A stretch of DNA of 64,000 bases, from assembly GCF_026151205.1 (NCBI RefSeq), contig NC_087077.1, positions 15,040,983 to 15,104,982 of the forward strand. Direction: 5' to 3'. Below the pieces are notes generated by a model. It saw nothing but the letters and a program-made list of their open reading frames with translations. It was not told where the DNA came from and ran no database searches. This document shows, piece by piece, positions 28,301 to 36,604 of the stretch. Numbering within the stretch: the first letter of the stretch is position 1; the number at the start of each line of letters is the position of its first letter. The stretch comes from Bolinopsis microptera. Lineage: Eukaryota; Ctenophora; Tentaculata; Lobata; Bolinopsidae. A program made the translations under genes and the position numbers.

Positions 28301-31300
28301 TGTTCAATCTGAATTATAGCTCGGAAACAATTATTTAAAACATATACGGGTAAACCGCCCCTAAAACGTCACCTGTTTTTTGGGCCCAGATTGCCGAGTT
28401 AGGGCTAAATTTACAGGGTTCTGAAGTGTCTAGGAATAATATTTAAACCTTTTTCTAGCCTGCCAGGAAGATTTGGAGATTTGAAAATAAAATCAGGTAC
28501 AATTTATTTGACGTTGAAATGGAGTCACTTTTAAAACACCACCCCTAAAATGTCAACTCTATATGTGTGATAATTACAAAATGTACAGGAGGCCTGATTT
28601 ATCTTTTGTCACTAGTACTATTTGTTTTGTCTTATTAAAACATTAAGCTACTTGAAAACATTCGCTCACTAAAGGAATTACCTCAAAACCGTAATCACCT
28701 CCTAAAATGTCACGTTAAAGGCGTGAGCTAGCCGGCTAAGCCGGCTTAGCCAGCCGATTGAAATTGCCGGCTTAGCCAGCCGATTGCCATCGGCTAGCCG
28801 ATCGGCTAAGGTGTCAAGGAAGGTGTCAACTGAACAAGACTCAAACCGATAGACGGATCGTCTTAAAGACGAAATTAAAGTATATGAGGCCTTGCAGTGC
28901 CCTAAAAACTTTCTGTCCAAGATGGACACTCTTAAATTTTGGAAATGTCGTAGTGATACATTGCCCCCTCTTTCAAAATTAGCATGCGCTATATTTCCGG
29001 TTCCTGCATCCGCTGCTGATGTAGAAAGAACATGGTCAGCAGCAGGGCTGACTGTAAACAAGAGGAGATCAAAGATCTCATCAGACAATTTAAAAGCCAT
29101 TATGCTCATTAATCGTAACAGAGATCTTTTGTTAAGTTTTATAAGTAAATTAGAGATTGACTCTGACCAGTGAGAATTTCCTAACTTATTATTGACTAAC
29201 TTATTATTGAAGTTATGAAATTGTATCACTTGTTACCTTCCATTTCAAGTTTTGCCCTTAAAATCGACATAAAGTATAAAGAAACATAAAGTATAAGCCA
29301 ATCAATTTTAATACAAAATAGTAATATTAGCAAAATAAAAATTGTTGGTACAATATCTGATATTAGGATCTGGTAATCCCATTCCCAGTTTTAGCCGGCT
29401 TAGCCGGCTAGCCAGCCGATTTTTTCTCTTAGCCAGCCGATTGCCGTCGGCTAGCCGGCTCACGGCTCTATGTCACGTGCACCACCCCTAAAACGTCAGC
29501 TAAAACAGGTTGTGTAGCACTCAGAATGTTGCTCAATTATTAATTTTAATCACTTCTGGGACAAATATAACCTATTTCTGAGAGGTGTCGACCAGAATTT
29601 CTCTCTCTGTTGAAAAAAGTGGTGGAATTTAGTCAATTTACTTTTTGTGACATTTTGGGGACTTTTTTTTGAATACCCAGAACTTACGGCAAAACAGTAA
29701 TTCAGTCAACAAAATTTACACCTGTAGTTAGATTATCTAGTTATAAACTAACAATTGGCACAAAAGAAATGGATTCAATGTGATTTTAACTGCAAATTGC
29801 ATGTTTTAATTGCATTTTTTGGGATTTTTAACATCATCCTGCATTTTGGCAATTTTAGTGACCTGTAGTTAACTAAGCCAACCCAGTAATCGATCTGACC
29901 TTCTCTATAGACTAGATTTGACTGCTTTTAGCAAAATTGAATGTCAAAAACTACGGTTTTTGGTACTTACTAGTTTATGGTAAACCTATGATATGCCCCC
30001 TAAAATGTCATTTTTTTCTCCCCTAAAATGTCAAATTTGTATTTTGTTCGCATGGTGTGCGATAATAGCTCTTGTTTTGGCACTTGTTAATTATTAACAT
30101 CAACTATTAACGAAATGTGAGTATGCATTGCGTCTTAGGAAAAGCCTGAGTAATTTGATCAGGTTAAAATGACATTTTAGGGGGGATAATTAGACATTTT
30201 AGGGGATGTTTATTGCGATTAATAAAATAAAACTAATTCCTTGAGCTGCCAAAGCTTTCCAATATTACCATTAGATGCTAAATATGATGTTTAATAGGCT
30301 GGTACCTCCATTTTATGGTGCTTGTAGTCTCAAAGCCAGAATCTGATAAAATTACATTTTAGGGGGCGGCCAGGTGACATTTTAGGGGAGGGTAGTAATA
30401 TTGAGTAATGTATAACTTTCCATATCTCCAGTCATATGTACAAAGTTGCTAAAATATGTAAATATCACTATCCTAGACCAAAACCGAGTTAATATTAATG
30501 AATTCCAGAGTTATAAAATTGTGCGCTTTTTTTCAAAAGTAAAAAATTCGTACAAAGTGAAAAAAATGCCCTTATGGCATCATTTAGATTCAATTTCAGG
30601 ATGTGGCAGGGTCTGAATGATATTTTTTTATGTTTAGGAGTTACAAATGATTAGGTAAGATACTTTCTAAGAAGATGGGATCCAATCAATCAAGAGTGGC
30701 GTTTTAGGGGTGGGTGACATTTTAGGGGCGGTTTACCCGTAATAAACATATGATAAACATATAATAAACTAGAAACCCGCTAGTCGAAAGCTTTGTTCGA
30801 GGAAATTTTAAAAATCAGTTATGTTTTAATTTCTCTTCATCATACAGCTCTGTTATACAGTAGACATAATGGAATTTATTTAACAATGGCGACAGCGTTG
30901 TTAGTATTCGGATTCCCAAAACGATACTTTTTACCGCATCAAAAAATACAAATCACAACCAAAGTTATGAATATAAGTCATAGCGTGAGCGTAAATGTGA
31001 GCTAGTTTTGAAATTATGACGTAGCATACAGCATAACAACGCACGTAGTTAAGATGTTTTTGCTCGCGCACGTGCATTTTAACGTTGCTACGCAACAGCG
31101 CAGTAAACTTTTGCTAAAATAACGACATTATTCTAACGGTTATTTTACCTCACTTCCGACGTTAATTGTAAAAAATCTAAAGCCTAAATCAAAATTCTGA
31201 GAATGCTATAGCCTATTCCTATCCTTTTTCTACAACCCTGCTAAAAATGGCGAGGTTTCAACTCCATTTGCGAGCTGGGTTTGGCATCACCAGAGGGTCA

Positions 31301-32689
31301 TTTTGAGGTCGATTTTCGGTGTTTTTTCTTCTATGTCCCCGTTGCCGGGGAAATTTCGTCAAGTTTAAATTATAGTATAGATAAAGTTGGTAGATTTGCC
31401 AATGCAGATAGTAAAAATAAAAGTTCAAATATTTCACACAACGTATTAAATGCGTCCATGAATATAGAATACATCGAGATAAGAGATAAGAGATAGGAGA
31501 TAAGAGCAGTACACACACTGTACAATTGATAGTAAGTCCTAGAAAATATTCCCTGGTTCACTAAGCCCGCTCCTCAGCACGCAGCGTGGGAAGACAAGGT
31601 GGCGGAGCTGAACCAGATAACATCAGCACGTGACACTGCGCGCGACGAACACGAGCGACTCAGAAAGAAGAGACTGTCCGAATTCATGGCCGGGTTCCTG
31701 GTCATCACTAATAAGCTCAAGGAGATGTACCAGGTTAGCCGTTAGAGTGCAGCTTATCTTTTTCTCTTTTAATGATTACAACATTAATTACCTGATGCTA
31801 GGTAAATTCCAATCTGCTGGAATCTCAAACTTTTCACACAGTTTAGTTGAAACCCTGAAGTTAACAACTGAACCACCCACCAGATGATAACTTTGGGAGG
31901 AGACGCAGAGTTGGAACTGGTTGACACTCTGGACCCCTTTAGTGAGGGTATTGTATTCAGTGTCAGGCCTCCTAAGAAGTCCTGGAAAAATATCAGTAAC
32001 CTGTCTGGCGGAGAGAAGACTCTCAGTTCTTTAGCTTTGGTGGGTTCAGATTACGGTTCTTGTTTAAATATTTTTCGAATCCGCATCAAGTTGCTGAATT
32101 CCGTTCATTCCTTCATTCTGACTTTTTTGTCAATTCATTCATCTTTACTGAGATGAAATGAATATTCCGTAAATATATATATAACCTATAACCCCAATAA
32201 CCCAGGTATTTGCACTCCATCACTACAAGCCATCTCCACTCTATGTTATGGATGAGATTGACGCTGCGCTGGACTTCAAGAACGTCAGCATAGTTGCTCA
32301 CTACATCAAGGTACAAACTATGTACTTCTTAATCGAAATAACATACGATTATCTAGTTCAATACATCTAAGTCTACAGGGTACCGGTAAAAATTTCTATT
32401 AAATTAGTTCAAAACATCGTTGGAGATACTGATTACTGGGATGTTTGACTCGAATAGTAATTTAAAAGTTGAGATTTACTTGATTTGTAATTGATTTATA
32501 TTTCCCATTATATTATCTGCCCTTTTCTAACCGGCCCAATTACCCTAGGAGCGAACAAAAAACGCGCAGTTCATCATTATAAGTCTGAGGAACAACATGT
32601 TCGAACTAGGCGACCATCTAATCGGAATCTACAAGACAGAAAACGCCACCAAGAGTGTGACCATCAACCCCAACACCATTGCTGTGTAG
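7333..32689 (+). CDS. SMC4: Structural maintenance of chromosomes protein 4 (condensin ATPase), 26 coding exons
   Basis: SMC4 pairs with SMC2 in condensin and compacts mitotic chromosomes by ATP-driven loop extrusion. Exons: 7333-7386, 7598-7727, 8104-8213, 8475-8666, 8820-8996, 10867-11031, 12871-12998, 13146-13243, 13386-13579, 13713-13804, 13969-14098, 14229-14340, 14462-14642, 14912-15080, 18378-18499, 21203-21375, 21647-21765, 24335-24445, 24799-25105, 25441-25595, 25883-26056, 27277-27459, 31578-31733, 31884-32039, 32206-32310, 32549-32689. All joins are GT-AG and keep frame, giving about 1277 residues, near the family's usual length. Walker A GPNGSGKS lies at about 105-112, the hinge at about 590-720 (ending GTMAGGG), the signature LSGGEK at about 1184-1189, and Walker B (LYVMDEID) at about 1207-1214. 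Coiled-coil arms fill exons 6-13 and 18-23. Exon 23 could instead start at 31566, in frame. The acidic N-terminus is short and poorly constrained. The gene looks intact despite huge repeat-filled introns. Confidence 0.96.
9060..10215. repeat. Tandem repeat, unit about 367 bp, in SMC4 intron 5
   Basis: The block beginning TTCATCCAATCTGTCAAACT recurs at about 9190, 9557, 9925 and (truncated) 10168, with the same following blocks ending in CTTCCAGCACCTCA. The open frames inside it are fragments of repeat, not genes. Confidence 0.85.
11284..11355 (+). other. tRNA-like sequence, probable SINE head or tRNA pseudogene
   Basis: It carries a near-match to a polymerase III A box (TAGCTCGGCGG) and a good B box (GGTTCAAGCCTC) at tRNA spacing, but the anticodon arm and acceptor stem do not pair well. 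It lies in SMC4 intron 6. A short T-run follows at about 11364. Confidence 0.4.
11600..11880 (+). repeat. Minisatellite, unit about 57-60 bp, five copies
   Basis: Copies share TCTACTGTTTTGAAGAGAAC and GGAAACCG; spacing varies by a few bases. It lies in SMC4 intron 6. The plus-strand reading frame through it is an artefact of repetition. Confidence 0.85.
15121..15411. repeat. 13-bp minisatellite, about 22 copies, in SMC4 intron 14
   Basis: Unit TCTCTAATAGAGG with a G/T variant at the last position. It starts about 40 bases after the 5' splice site of SMC4 exon 14 and lies just beyond the 3' end of the antisense sulfotransferase. Confidence 0.9.
15521..18075 (-). CDS. Cytosolic-type sulfotransferase (SULT family), 7 exons, nested antisense in SMC4 intron 14
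   Basis: SULTs transfer sulfate from PAPS to a hydroxyl or amine on small acceptors; the substrate here cannot be told. Exons, in transcript order: 18075-17953, 17538-17373, 17166-17066, 16932-16752, 16287-16150, 15961-15843, 15682-15521. Phases agree throughout and give about 329 residues. TYPKSG (about 92-97) is the PAPS 5'-phosphosulfate loop, KTHLP (145-149) holds the catalytic His147, Arg170 and Ser178 in RDPKDACVSYY bind the 3'-phosphate, and the C-terminal R-x-G-x-x-G-x-x-K (291-299) matches the GxxGxxK loop. Exon 1 encodes a hydrophobic start (MYWLLLYPILLL) that may be a membrane anchor, unusual for the cytosolic class; it is the least certain exon, supported by its GTGAGT donor and matching phase. 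Exon 3's donor (CAG-GTCGGC) was chosen because it alone keeps frame into exon 4. Confidence 0.85.
16488..16646. repeat. 9-bp minisatellite, about 17 copies, in a sulfotransferase intron
   Basis: Unit AAAACTTAT. It lies in the sulfotransferase intron between exons 4 and 5, and at the same time in SMC4 intron 14. Confidence 0.9.
17581..17704. repeat. 10-bp minisatellite, about 11 copies
   Basis: Unit CTGTATCCTA. It lies upstream of sulfotransferase exon 2, within its first intron, close to the 3' splice site. Confidence 0.9.
18041..18260. repeat. 55-bp tandem repeat, four copies, overlapping the sulfotransferase start
   Basis: Each unit contains AGTAGCAATATCGGGTACAG and ACAGTTATCTGAAAT. On the minus strand every unit contains an ATG followed by codons for the hydrophobic N-terminus, so the start of sulfotransferase exon 1 has been copied upstream of itself. 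Because 55 is not a multiple of three, the extra ATGs open short out-of-frame uORFs. Confidence 0.9.
18515..20233. repeat. 21-bp minisatellite, about 81 copies, in SMC4 intron 15
   Basis: The unit contains ATGTTATTTAACTGC plus GGTATC and is nearly invariant. It begins about 20 bases after the SMC4 exon 15 donor. Since 21 is divisible by three and the unit has no stop, it yields open frames of almost 600 codons on both strands (heptad MLFNCGI on plus, MIPQLNN on minus); neither is a gene. A G-for-T variant (ATGGTA) marks units at 18607, 18712, 18859, 19069, 19258, 19342, 19384, 19447, 19594, 19825, 19867, 19930 and 20077. Confidence 0.97.
20330..21190. repeat. Remainder of SMC4 intron 15: small duplications and a CTTAACCTC tract
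   Basis: A unit around GGTACAAGAAGTATACAATA is duplicated at about 20336 and 20379. A segment containing GTATCAGTACCGGGTCTT occurs twice (20580 and 20747). At 21085-21185 a degenerate tract of CTCTTAACCTC repeats forms the polypyrimidine run before the exon 16 acceptor. No gene is seen. Confidence 0.6.
21925..24334. repeat. 60/61-bp minisatellite, about 40 copies, ending exactly at an SMC4 3' splice site
   Basis: Each unit starts CTATATGGTGGCCCCTGTAT and ends TACTACAG or CACTACAG. The last unit's CTACAG at 24329-24334 is the real acceptor for SMC4 exon 18, so the array fills nearly all of intron 17 and each unit carries a copy of the acceptor end. Variants (TTTTATC/TTTGATC, an extra A) are scattered. 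The plus-strand open frames through it are repeat artefacts. Confidence 0.95.
26171..27255. repeat. 21-bp minisatellite, about 51 copies, in SMC4 intron 21
   Basis: The unit contains TCCTTATAGTCCCAG and TTTTG. Variants change from TTTTGT at the left end to GTTTGA at the right end, and one 6-bp insertion (CAGGCC) is itself duplicated near 27080-27110. It stops about 20 bases before the exon 22 acceptor. The 309-codon frame across it (heptad VPVLFLI) is not a gene. Confidence 0.95.
28716..29470 (+). mobile_element. Internally deleted hAT element with 8-bp target duplication
   Basis: Ends TAAAGGCGTGAGC and, inverted, TAGAGCCGTGAGC; flanked by the direct repeat tgtcacgt (28708-28715 and 29471-29478), the 8-bp duplication expected of hAT. 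Subterminal GCCGGCTTAGCCAGCCG-type repeats occur at both ends. Confidence 0.85.
28860..29173 (+). pseudogene. hAT transposase C-terminal dimerisation domain fragment
   Basis: The frame from about 28868 to the stop at 29173 shows the hAT C-terminal signature: FWK, then LPPLSKLACAIFPVPASAADVER with W and S following, then KRRSKISSDNLKAIMLI. It lacks the BED finger and the DDE core, so it cannot transpose on its own. The open frame is bounded upstream by a stop near 28850. It lies on the same strand as SMC4, within intron 22. Confidence 0.85.
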
Positions 32690-32699
32690 TGTGACCTTA

Positions 32700-32970
32700 T
32701 GTTGTCACGTGTCTTGTAGGGTTGTCACGTGTCCTGTAGGGTTGTCACGTGTCTTGTAGGGTTGTCACGTGTCCTGTAGGGTTGTCACGTGTCCTGTAGG
32801 GTTGTCACGTGTCATGTAGGGTTGTCACGTGTCCTGTAGGGTTGTCACGTGTCTTGTAGGGTTGTCACGTGTCCTGTAGGGTTGTCACGTGTCCTGTAGG
32901 GTTGTCACGTGTCATGTAGGGTTGTCACGTGTCCTGTAGGGTTGTCACGTGTCCTGTAGGGTTGTCACGT
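32700..32970. repeat. 20-bp minisatellite directly after the SMC4 stop codon
   Basis: About 13 copies of GTTGTCACGTGTCCTGTAGG with C/T/A variation (CCTG, CTTG, CATG). It starts within 15 bases of the SMC4 stop, so it probably lies in the 3' UTR. Each unit includes a CACGTG palindrome. Confidence 0.9.
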
Positions 32971-32989
32971 GGTTTCCTCTGTAGTTGCT

Positions 32990-33830
32990 CATGAACGATC
33001 TGCTTAAGTTTGGGGCGGGGGAGGGTGGCTCAAGTTCGCCCTGCTTATTATAGGGCCGCACTGAGGCCTCAAGGTCGGATTTAGGCCAGTTTCTGTGCCT
33101 GCTATTAAAAAAACAGGAGAGAAATATACCACAAACTTATATAATATAGAATATGTGTTACATTTGTATTGGGATATTATGTTTGTTTTATTTCAATGAC
33201 ATGTTGCAAAAATAAGTTTAAAAGCTATTTTCTGGAGTGCGACGCTAAAGCCCCTAGACTAGTACGAACATGAAATTATTCTTAAACCTTATTGGTGATC
33301 TGAGATTAGGATCGGTTTTTTGTTGTTGTTGTGATATTTTATTTCTTTTCTTTTGAGTTTGTGGAGCACTATGCTCACTTTTAAGCATATAAACTTGAAT
33401 TCAAATGGCACCATAGAAATTATAAATTATTTGATACATTTTGTCAAACTAATAACCACAATTTAGTTCTACACTTAATTATAAAATTGTATTTATTTTT
33501 CAGTAGATAGAATCGAATATTAATAAGTTAATAGTCGAAATGCTATAAAAGTACAGTCTATATCTGGGAAATGATAATTACGTTATTTTTCTGGATAAAA
33601 TCTTTTTTCCAAAAGTAAAACAAAATCCTAAACAGCTACGGCGAAAATTGCTTACAACGGAGCCTAAGAAGAAGCAATAAGCAATTTCGAAATCATCATG
33701 ATTACAAAAAAGTTCTACTCTGAATAGACAGTTATATTTTGTGATTAGTGGCAATCTATCTGCTTCATAATTGCTGAAGCTGCTACACGTCATAGACACG
33801 TGATAGAGTTCCTCCCCCGGTGTCTCTTGT
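32990..33830. other. No gene recognised between SMC4 and the minus-strand 2TM gene
   Basis: AT-rich DNA. It should contain the 3' end of SMC4 and, from the other side, the 3' end of the minus-strand 2TM gene. A relic of that gene's original C-terminus (a Pro/Glu-rich frame after MMDELD) is readable at about 33838-33916 on the minus strand. Confidence 0.45.
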
Positions 33831-33897
33831 TGAGATTTAGATCTCTTGATGAGATTTAGATTCAGGTCGAGTCTCTTCAGGTTTTGGCGGGTCCAAC

Positions 33898-34360
33898 TCA
33901 TCCATCATCTCCGCAACCTTACCTTCCTTCTGTGTCATTACAACAGTGAACTCGGGCGTCATGTTAAAGCAAGTATCATCTCCGCAACCTTACCTTCCTT
34001 CTGTGTCATTACAACAGTGAACTCGGGCGTCATGTTAAAGCAAGTACTCATCCATCATCTCCGCAACCTCACCTTCCTTCTGTGTCATTACAACAGTGAA
34101 CTCGGGCGTCATGTTAAAGCAAGTACTCATCCATCATCTCCGCAACCTTACCTTCCTTCTGTGTCATGACAACAGTGAACTCGGGCGTCATGTTAAAGTA
34201 AGTACTCATCCATCATCTCCGCAACCTTACCTTCCTTCTGTGTCATGACAACAGTGAACTCGGGCGTCATGTTAAAGCAAGTACTCATCCATCATCTCCG
34301 CAACCTTACCTTCCTTCTGTGTCATTACAACAGTGAACTCGGGCGTCATGTTAAAGTAAG
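33898..34360. repeat. 79-bp tandem repeat made from the 3' coding end of the 2TM gene
   Basis: Six copies start with CATCATCTCCGCAACC at 33903, 33975, 34053, 34132, 34211 and 34290. The unit is the reverse complement of codons for MTPEFTVV through MMDE of the neighbouring gene. The left-most interval is 72-73 bp, through loss of a few bases. Confidence 0.95.
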
Positions 34361-34769
34361 TATCATCCTGAACTGCAGAACTGGGGGTCAGGAAGGGTTC
34401 AGCAACCATCTCCTTGTTATATTCCTTCCACAGCTCCACATACTGCCGATCCGTTTCTACTCTCAGCATTTTCAGCATGAGCGCCTTGAAGTTGTTGCTG
34501 GACACGGTGTGTCGCTGTCTACGGTTGCTGGGAGCCAGGGACCCGGCAATAGCGGCCACTATAGTGGTGATAGCTGCTAAAACGGTTGGTATGTAGACGT
34601 TTGTGAGAACGGGGAGCAGAGTGGAAATGGTTGTTAGAGCTGAGAGCACGATCAAAGTTAATGTGAAAACAGTTTTTATAGTGTCCCAATATTCTGCTTC
34701 TTTAGCGTGAGAGTCGGCTTTGGATTTCGTTGTACTGACATATGATAACCAGTTCTCGGCTATGCCCAT
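34272..34769 (-). CDS. SLATT-like two-transmembrane protein, paralogue 1, C-terminus truncated by repeat expansion
   Basis: A 165-residue frame starting MGIAENW at 34769. Two adjacent hydrophobic helices (about residues 34-54 and 60-78) are followed by SNRRQ, a soluble amphipathic helix and the conserved LWKEYNKEM and MTPEFTVVM blocks shared with the three plus-strand paralogues. It resembles the SLATT architecture (two TM helices plus a cytosolic helix), a predicted membrane effector class in nucleotide-signalling conflict systems; this is by pattern, not by search. The frame ends in the first 79-bp repeat unit, where the non-triplet unit shifts the reading frame (MDEYLL then stop) and removes the acidic tail the paralogues keep. 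It may be a functional short form or a decaying copy. Confidence 0.7.
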   Translation of the reverse strand: MGIAENWLSYVSTTKSKADSHAKEAEYWDTIKTVFTLTLIVLSALTTISTLLPVLTNVYIPTVLAAITTIVAAIAGSLAPSNRRQRHTVSSNNFKALMLKMLRVETDRQYVELWKEYNKEMVAEPFLTPSSAVQDDTYFNMTPEFTVVMTQKEGKVAEMMDEYLL

Positions 34770-34799
34770 TATTGTTGGTGCTATCTATTTCTAGAATGA

Positions 34800-35440
34800 A
34801 ATCGTTTATTTGCAAAGAGTACCAATTAAGATTGACGTAAAACAAAGTCTTGTTCCAGAAAGAAACATTGAAGAGGAAGGTAAGTGTAAGATTTAATTGT
34901 ATCAATACAGACAGTTGAAAGAGATGACAAAATATCAACTGTGTTTTTCTAGCTGCCAAACCAGCCTGTACTTTATAAAACTTTAATAGGACTCTAACAG
35001 TAATACTATCTAACATTTAACAAAGCAATTTATTTTAATCATCCACATTCCACATCAGTAAAATGCCAATAAATTTGATGTGGATTAATTTCTATATTAA
35101 TCAACGTATCTATATTCTATTTAAAGTTTACATTTTAACTTTTCAAGACAACAGGCTATTATACAATTAATAATACTATCGCTGGAGTGCTTTTCACTTA
35201 TAACAGAATTTAGAATTTTAACGTCAACTGGCTCTGACTACATTGCCAGCTATTCAAAGCAAATAGTACAATAACTTAATACAAAATAGTAGATATGTGG
35301 GTAGTAATATAACTTACCGGTTAACCCTCTGTTTACAGAATCATTTGTTCAACCATCAACGTCTCCCACATCGAGCCTGATGAATAGATTCTAGTCTAAC
35401 AATATGTTTCAATGACAAGATGTACTGGATTAGGATATAA
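34800..35440. other. Upstream region of minus-strand 2TM gene
   Basis: AT-rich, no gene recognised. The promoter and a possible 5' UTR intron of the minus-strand 2TM gene would be here. Confidence 0.4.
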
Positions 35441-35493
35441 CTATAATACAGTGTGGGCCAAAAGTCAGTACCCATACGTTGGCCTTTAATATA

Positions 35494-36101
35494 CCTTACA
35501 AGACATATTTATTTAACGTACGAAATGTGGCGGTTTTCCGAAAATTTCGCCATATTTTCGGACCGCCAAAATTTCGGTCGTCGTAATAGAATCCGTCGCA
35601 TTATCTTTTAGCTTATTTCAATGACTGTGCCTTCACTGCTTTATTTTGTTTCTAAAAAGTAATATCAAGTAAAATAAATAAATAAATTATGGCATCTTGG
35701 GACAAATTATCACCACACCAATGACGAATTGAATGTCAAGCAATACAGTTTAAATTTGCATTAAAATACATGTATGTGCTAACATGAAAGTCTTACAGTC
35801 TTAATACAGACTAAGTTTGAACATGATTTTAGTTTTACTTAACGGGTGATACTCGTAAAATATCTGTTCCATATATTGGACCGTCGACGAGTCCAACTCG
35901 TCCTGGTAGGTTGTAAACCTACAAGATTTTACCGAATTTCAGAAATTTCCTTACTGCTTACTGTCACAAAAAATGATGAAAAATACCCTTATTTTCTGTG
36001 ACGTCCGAAATTTGACGGTTTTTGTTCAATTTCGCCATATTTTCGGACCGCCAAAATTTCGGTCGTCGCAAATTAGGCCGCCATAAATATGTCTTGTAAG
36101 G
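35494..36101. mobile_element. TA-flanked TIR element, family T, copy 1 (with insertion)
   Basis: Inverted ends CCTTACAAGACATATTTA flanked by TA. Interior blocks such as CGCCATATTTTCGGACCGCC occur twice. Copy 2 is at 55321-55826. The two copies differ mainly by a 91-bp insertion plus duplicated target in copy 1 (35832-35922). Confidence 0.85.
35832..35922. mobile_element. MITE family D, copy 1, 91 bp
   Basis: It is absent from the equivalent position of the family T copy at 55.6 kb, so this is a dated insertion with an empty site in the same window. It is flanked by atgatttta/aagatttta (8 of 9 bases match). Blocks around AGTATCACCCGTTAA (here inverted) and TTGTAGGTTT recur at 62285-62798. Confidence 0.75.
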
Positions 36102-36604
36102 TAAAAGACGGCGGAGGTATAAGACCCAACGTATGGGTACTGACTTTTGGCCCACCCTGTATTATACCTTTTCTAATCAGTAACCGAATATCAACAGTTC
36201 AGTGTCATATTGAATTGAAGTTAAACTCGGCCGTCATGTATCCGCAGATGAGTTCGATTGAGGTGTAGCGGGGACTTTACAGCTGGCCGCCTTCAGCAGA
36301 TCCTTCTTAGTGACTTCCTTCTTCGGGAAACGCCTGTTGTTTGCTCTTACCAGGAAAAGTTTCCAGAAAAGGCGAAAATTCATTCTCAAAAATTATTTTT
36401 GAGTATTTTTGGACCACATTGCACTGATATGTAGAATATAGTTTATAGTTATCTACAATGTAATTATTTTAAGCCATAATCCTGGTACCTATATATAATG
36501 GGGGCTAACCTAAACCCACGAATACAAGCCGACCATATTTACGGGTTCTGATCAACAGAAATAAATTTAGAATCGGTCACACAAAAAAAAACAGTTTTGT
36601 TCTT

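Larger units (their letters stand above)
28347..30739. mobile_element. 2.4 kb TIR element in SMC4 intron 22, no transposase seen
   Basis: The ends are inverted copies of CGGGTAAACCGCCCCTAAAA, flanked by TA on both sides. Inside, many copies of CCCCTAAAATGTCA lie in both orientations (for example near 28550, 29995, 30020, 30170, 30195, 30355, 30385 and 30715), typical of subterminal transposase-binding repeats. No ORF of its own is recognised. A hAT element is nested inside it. Confidence 0.7.
35449..36159. mobile_element. Mariner-type MITE, interrupted by a second TIR element
   Basis: Ends CAGTGTGGGCCAAAAG and, inverted, CAGGGTGGGCCAAAAG are flanked by TA. About 35-45 bases of each arm remain outside the inserted element at 35494-36101. 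The termini resemble Tc1/mariner ends. Confidence 0.65.
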
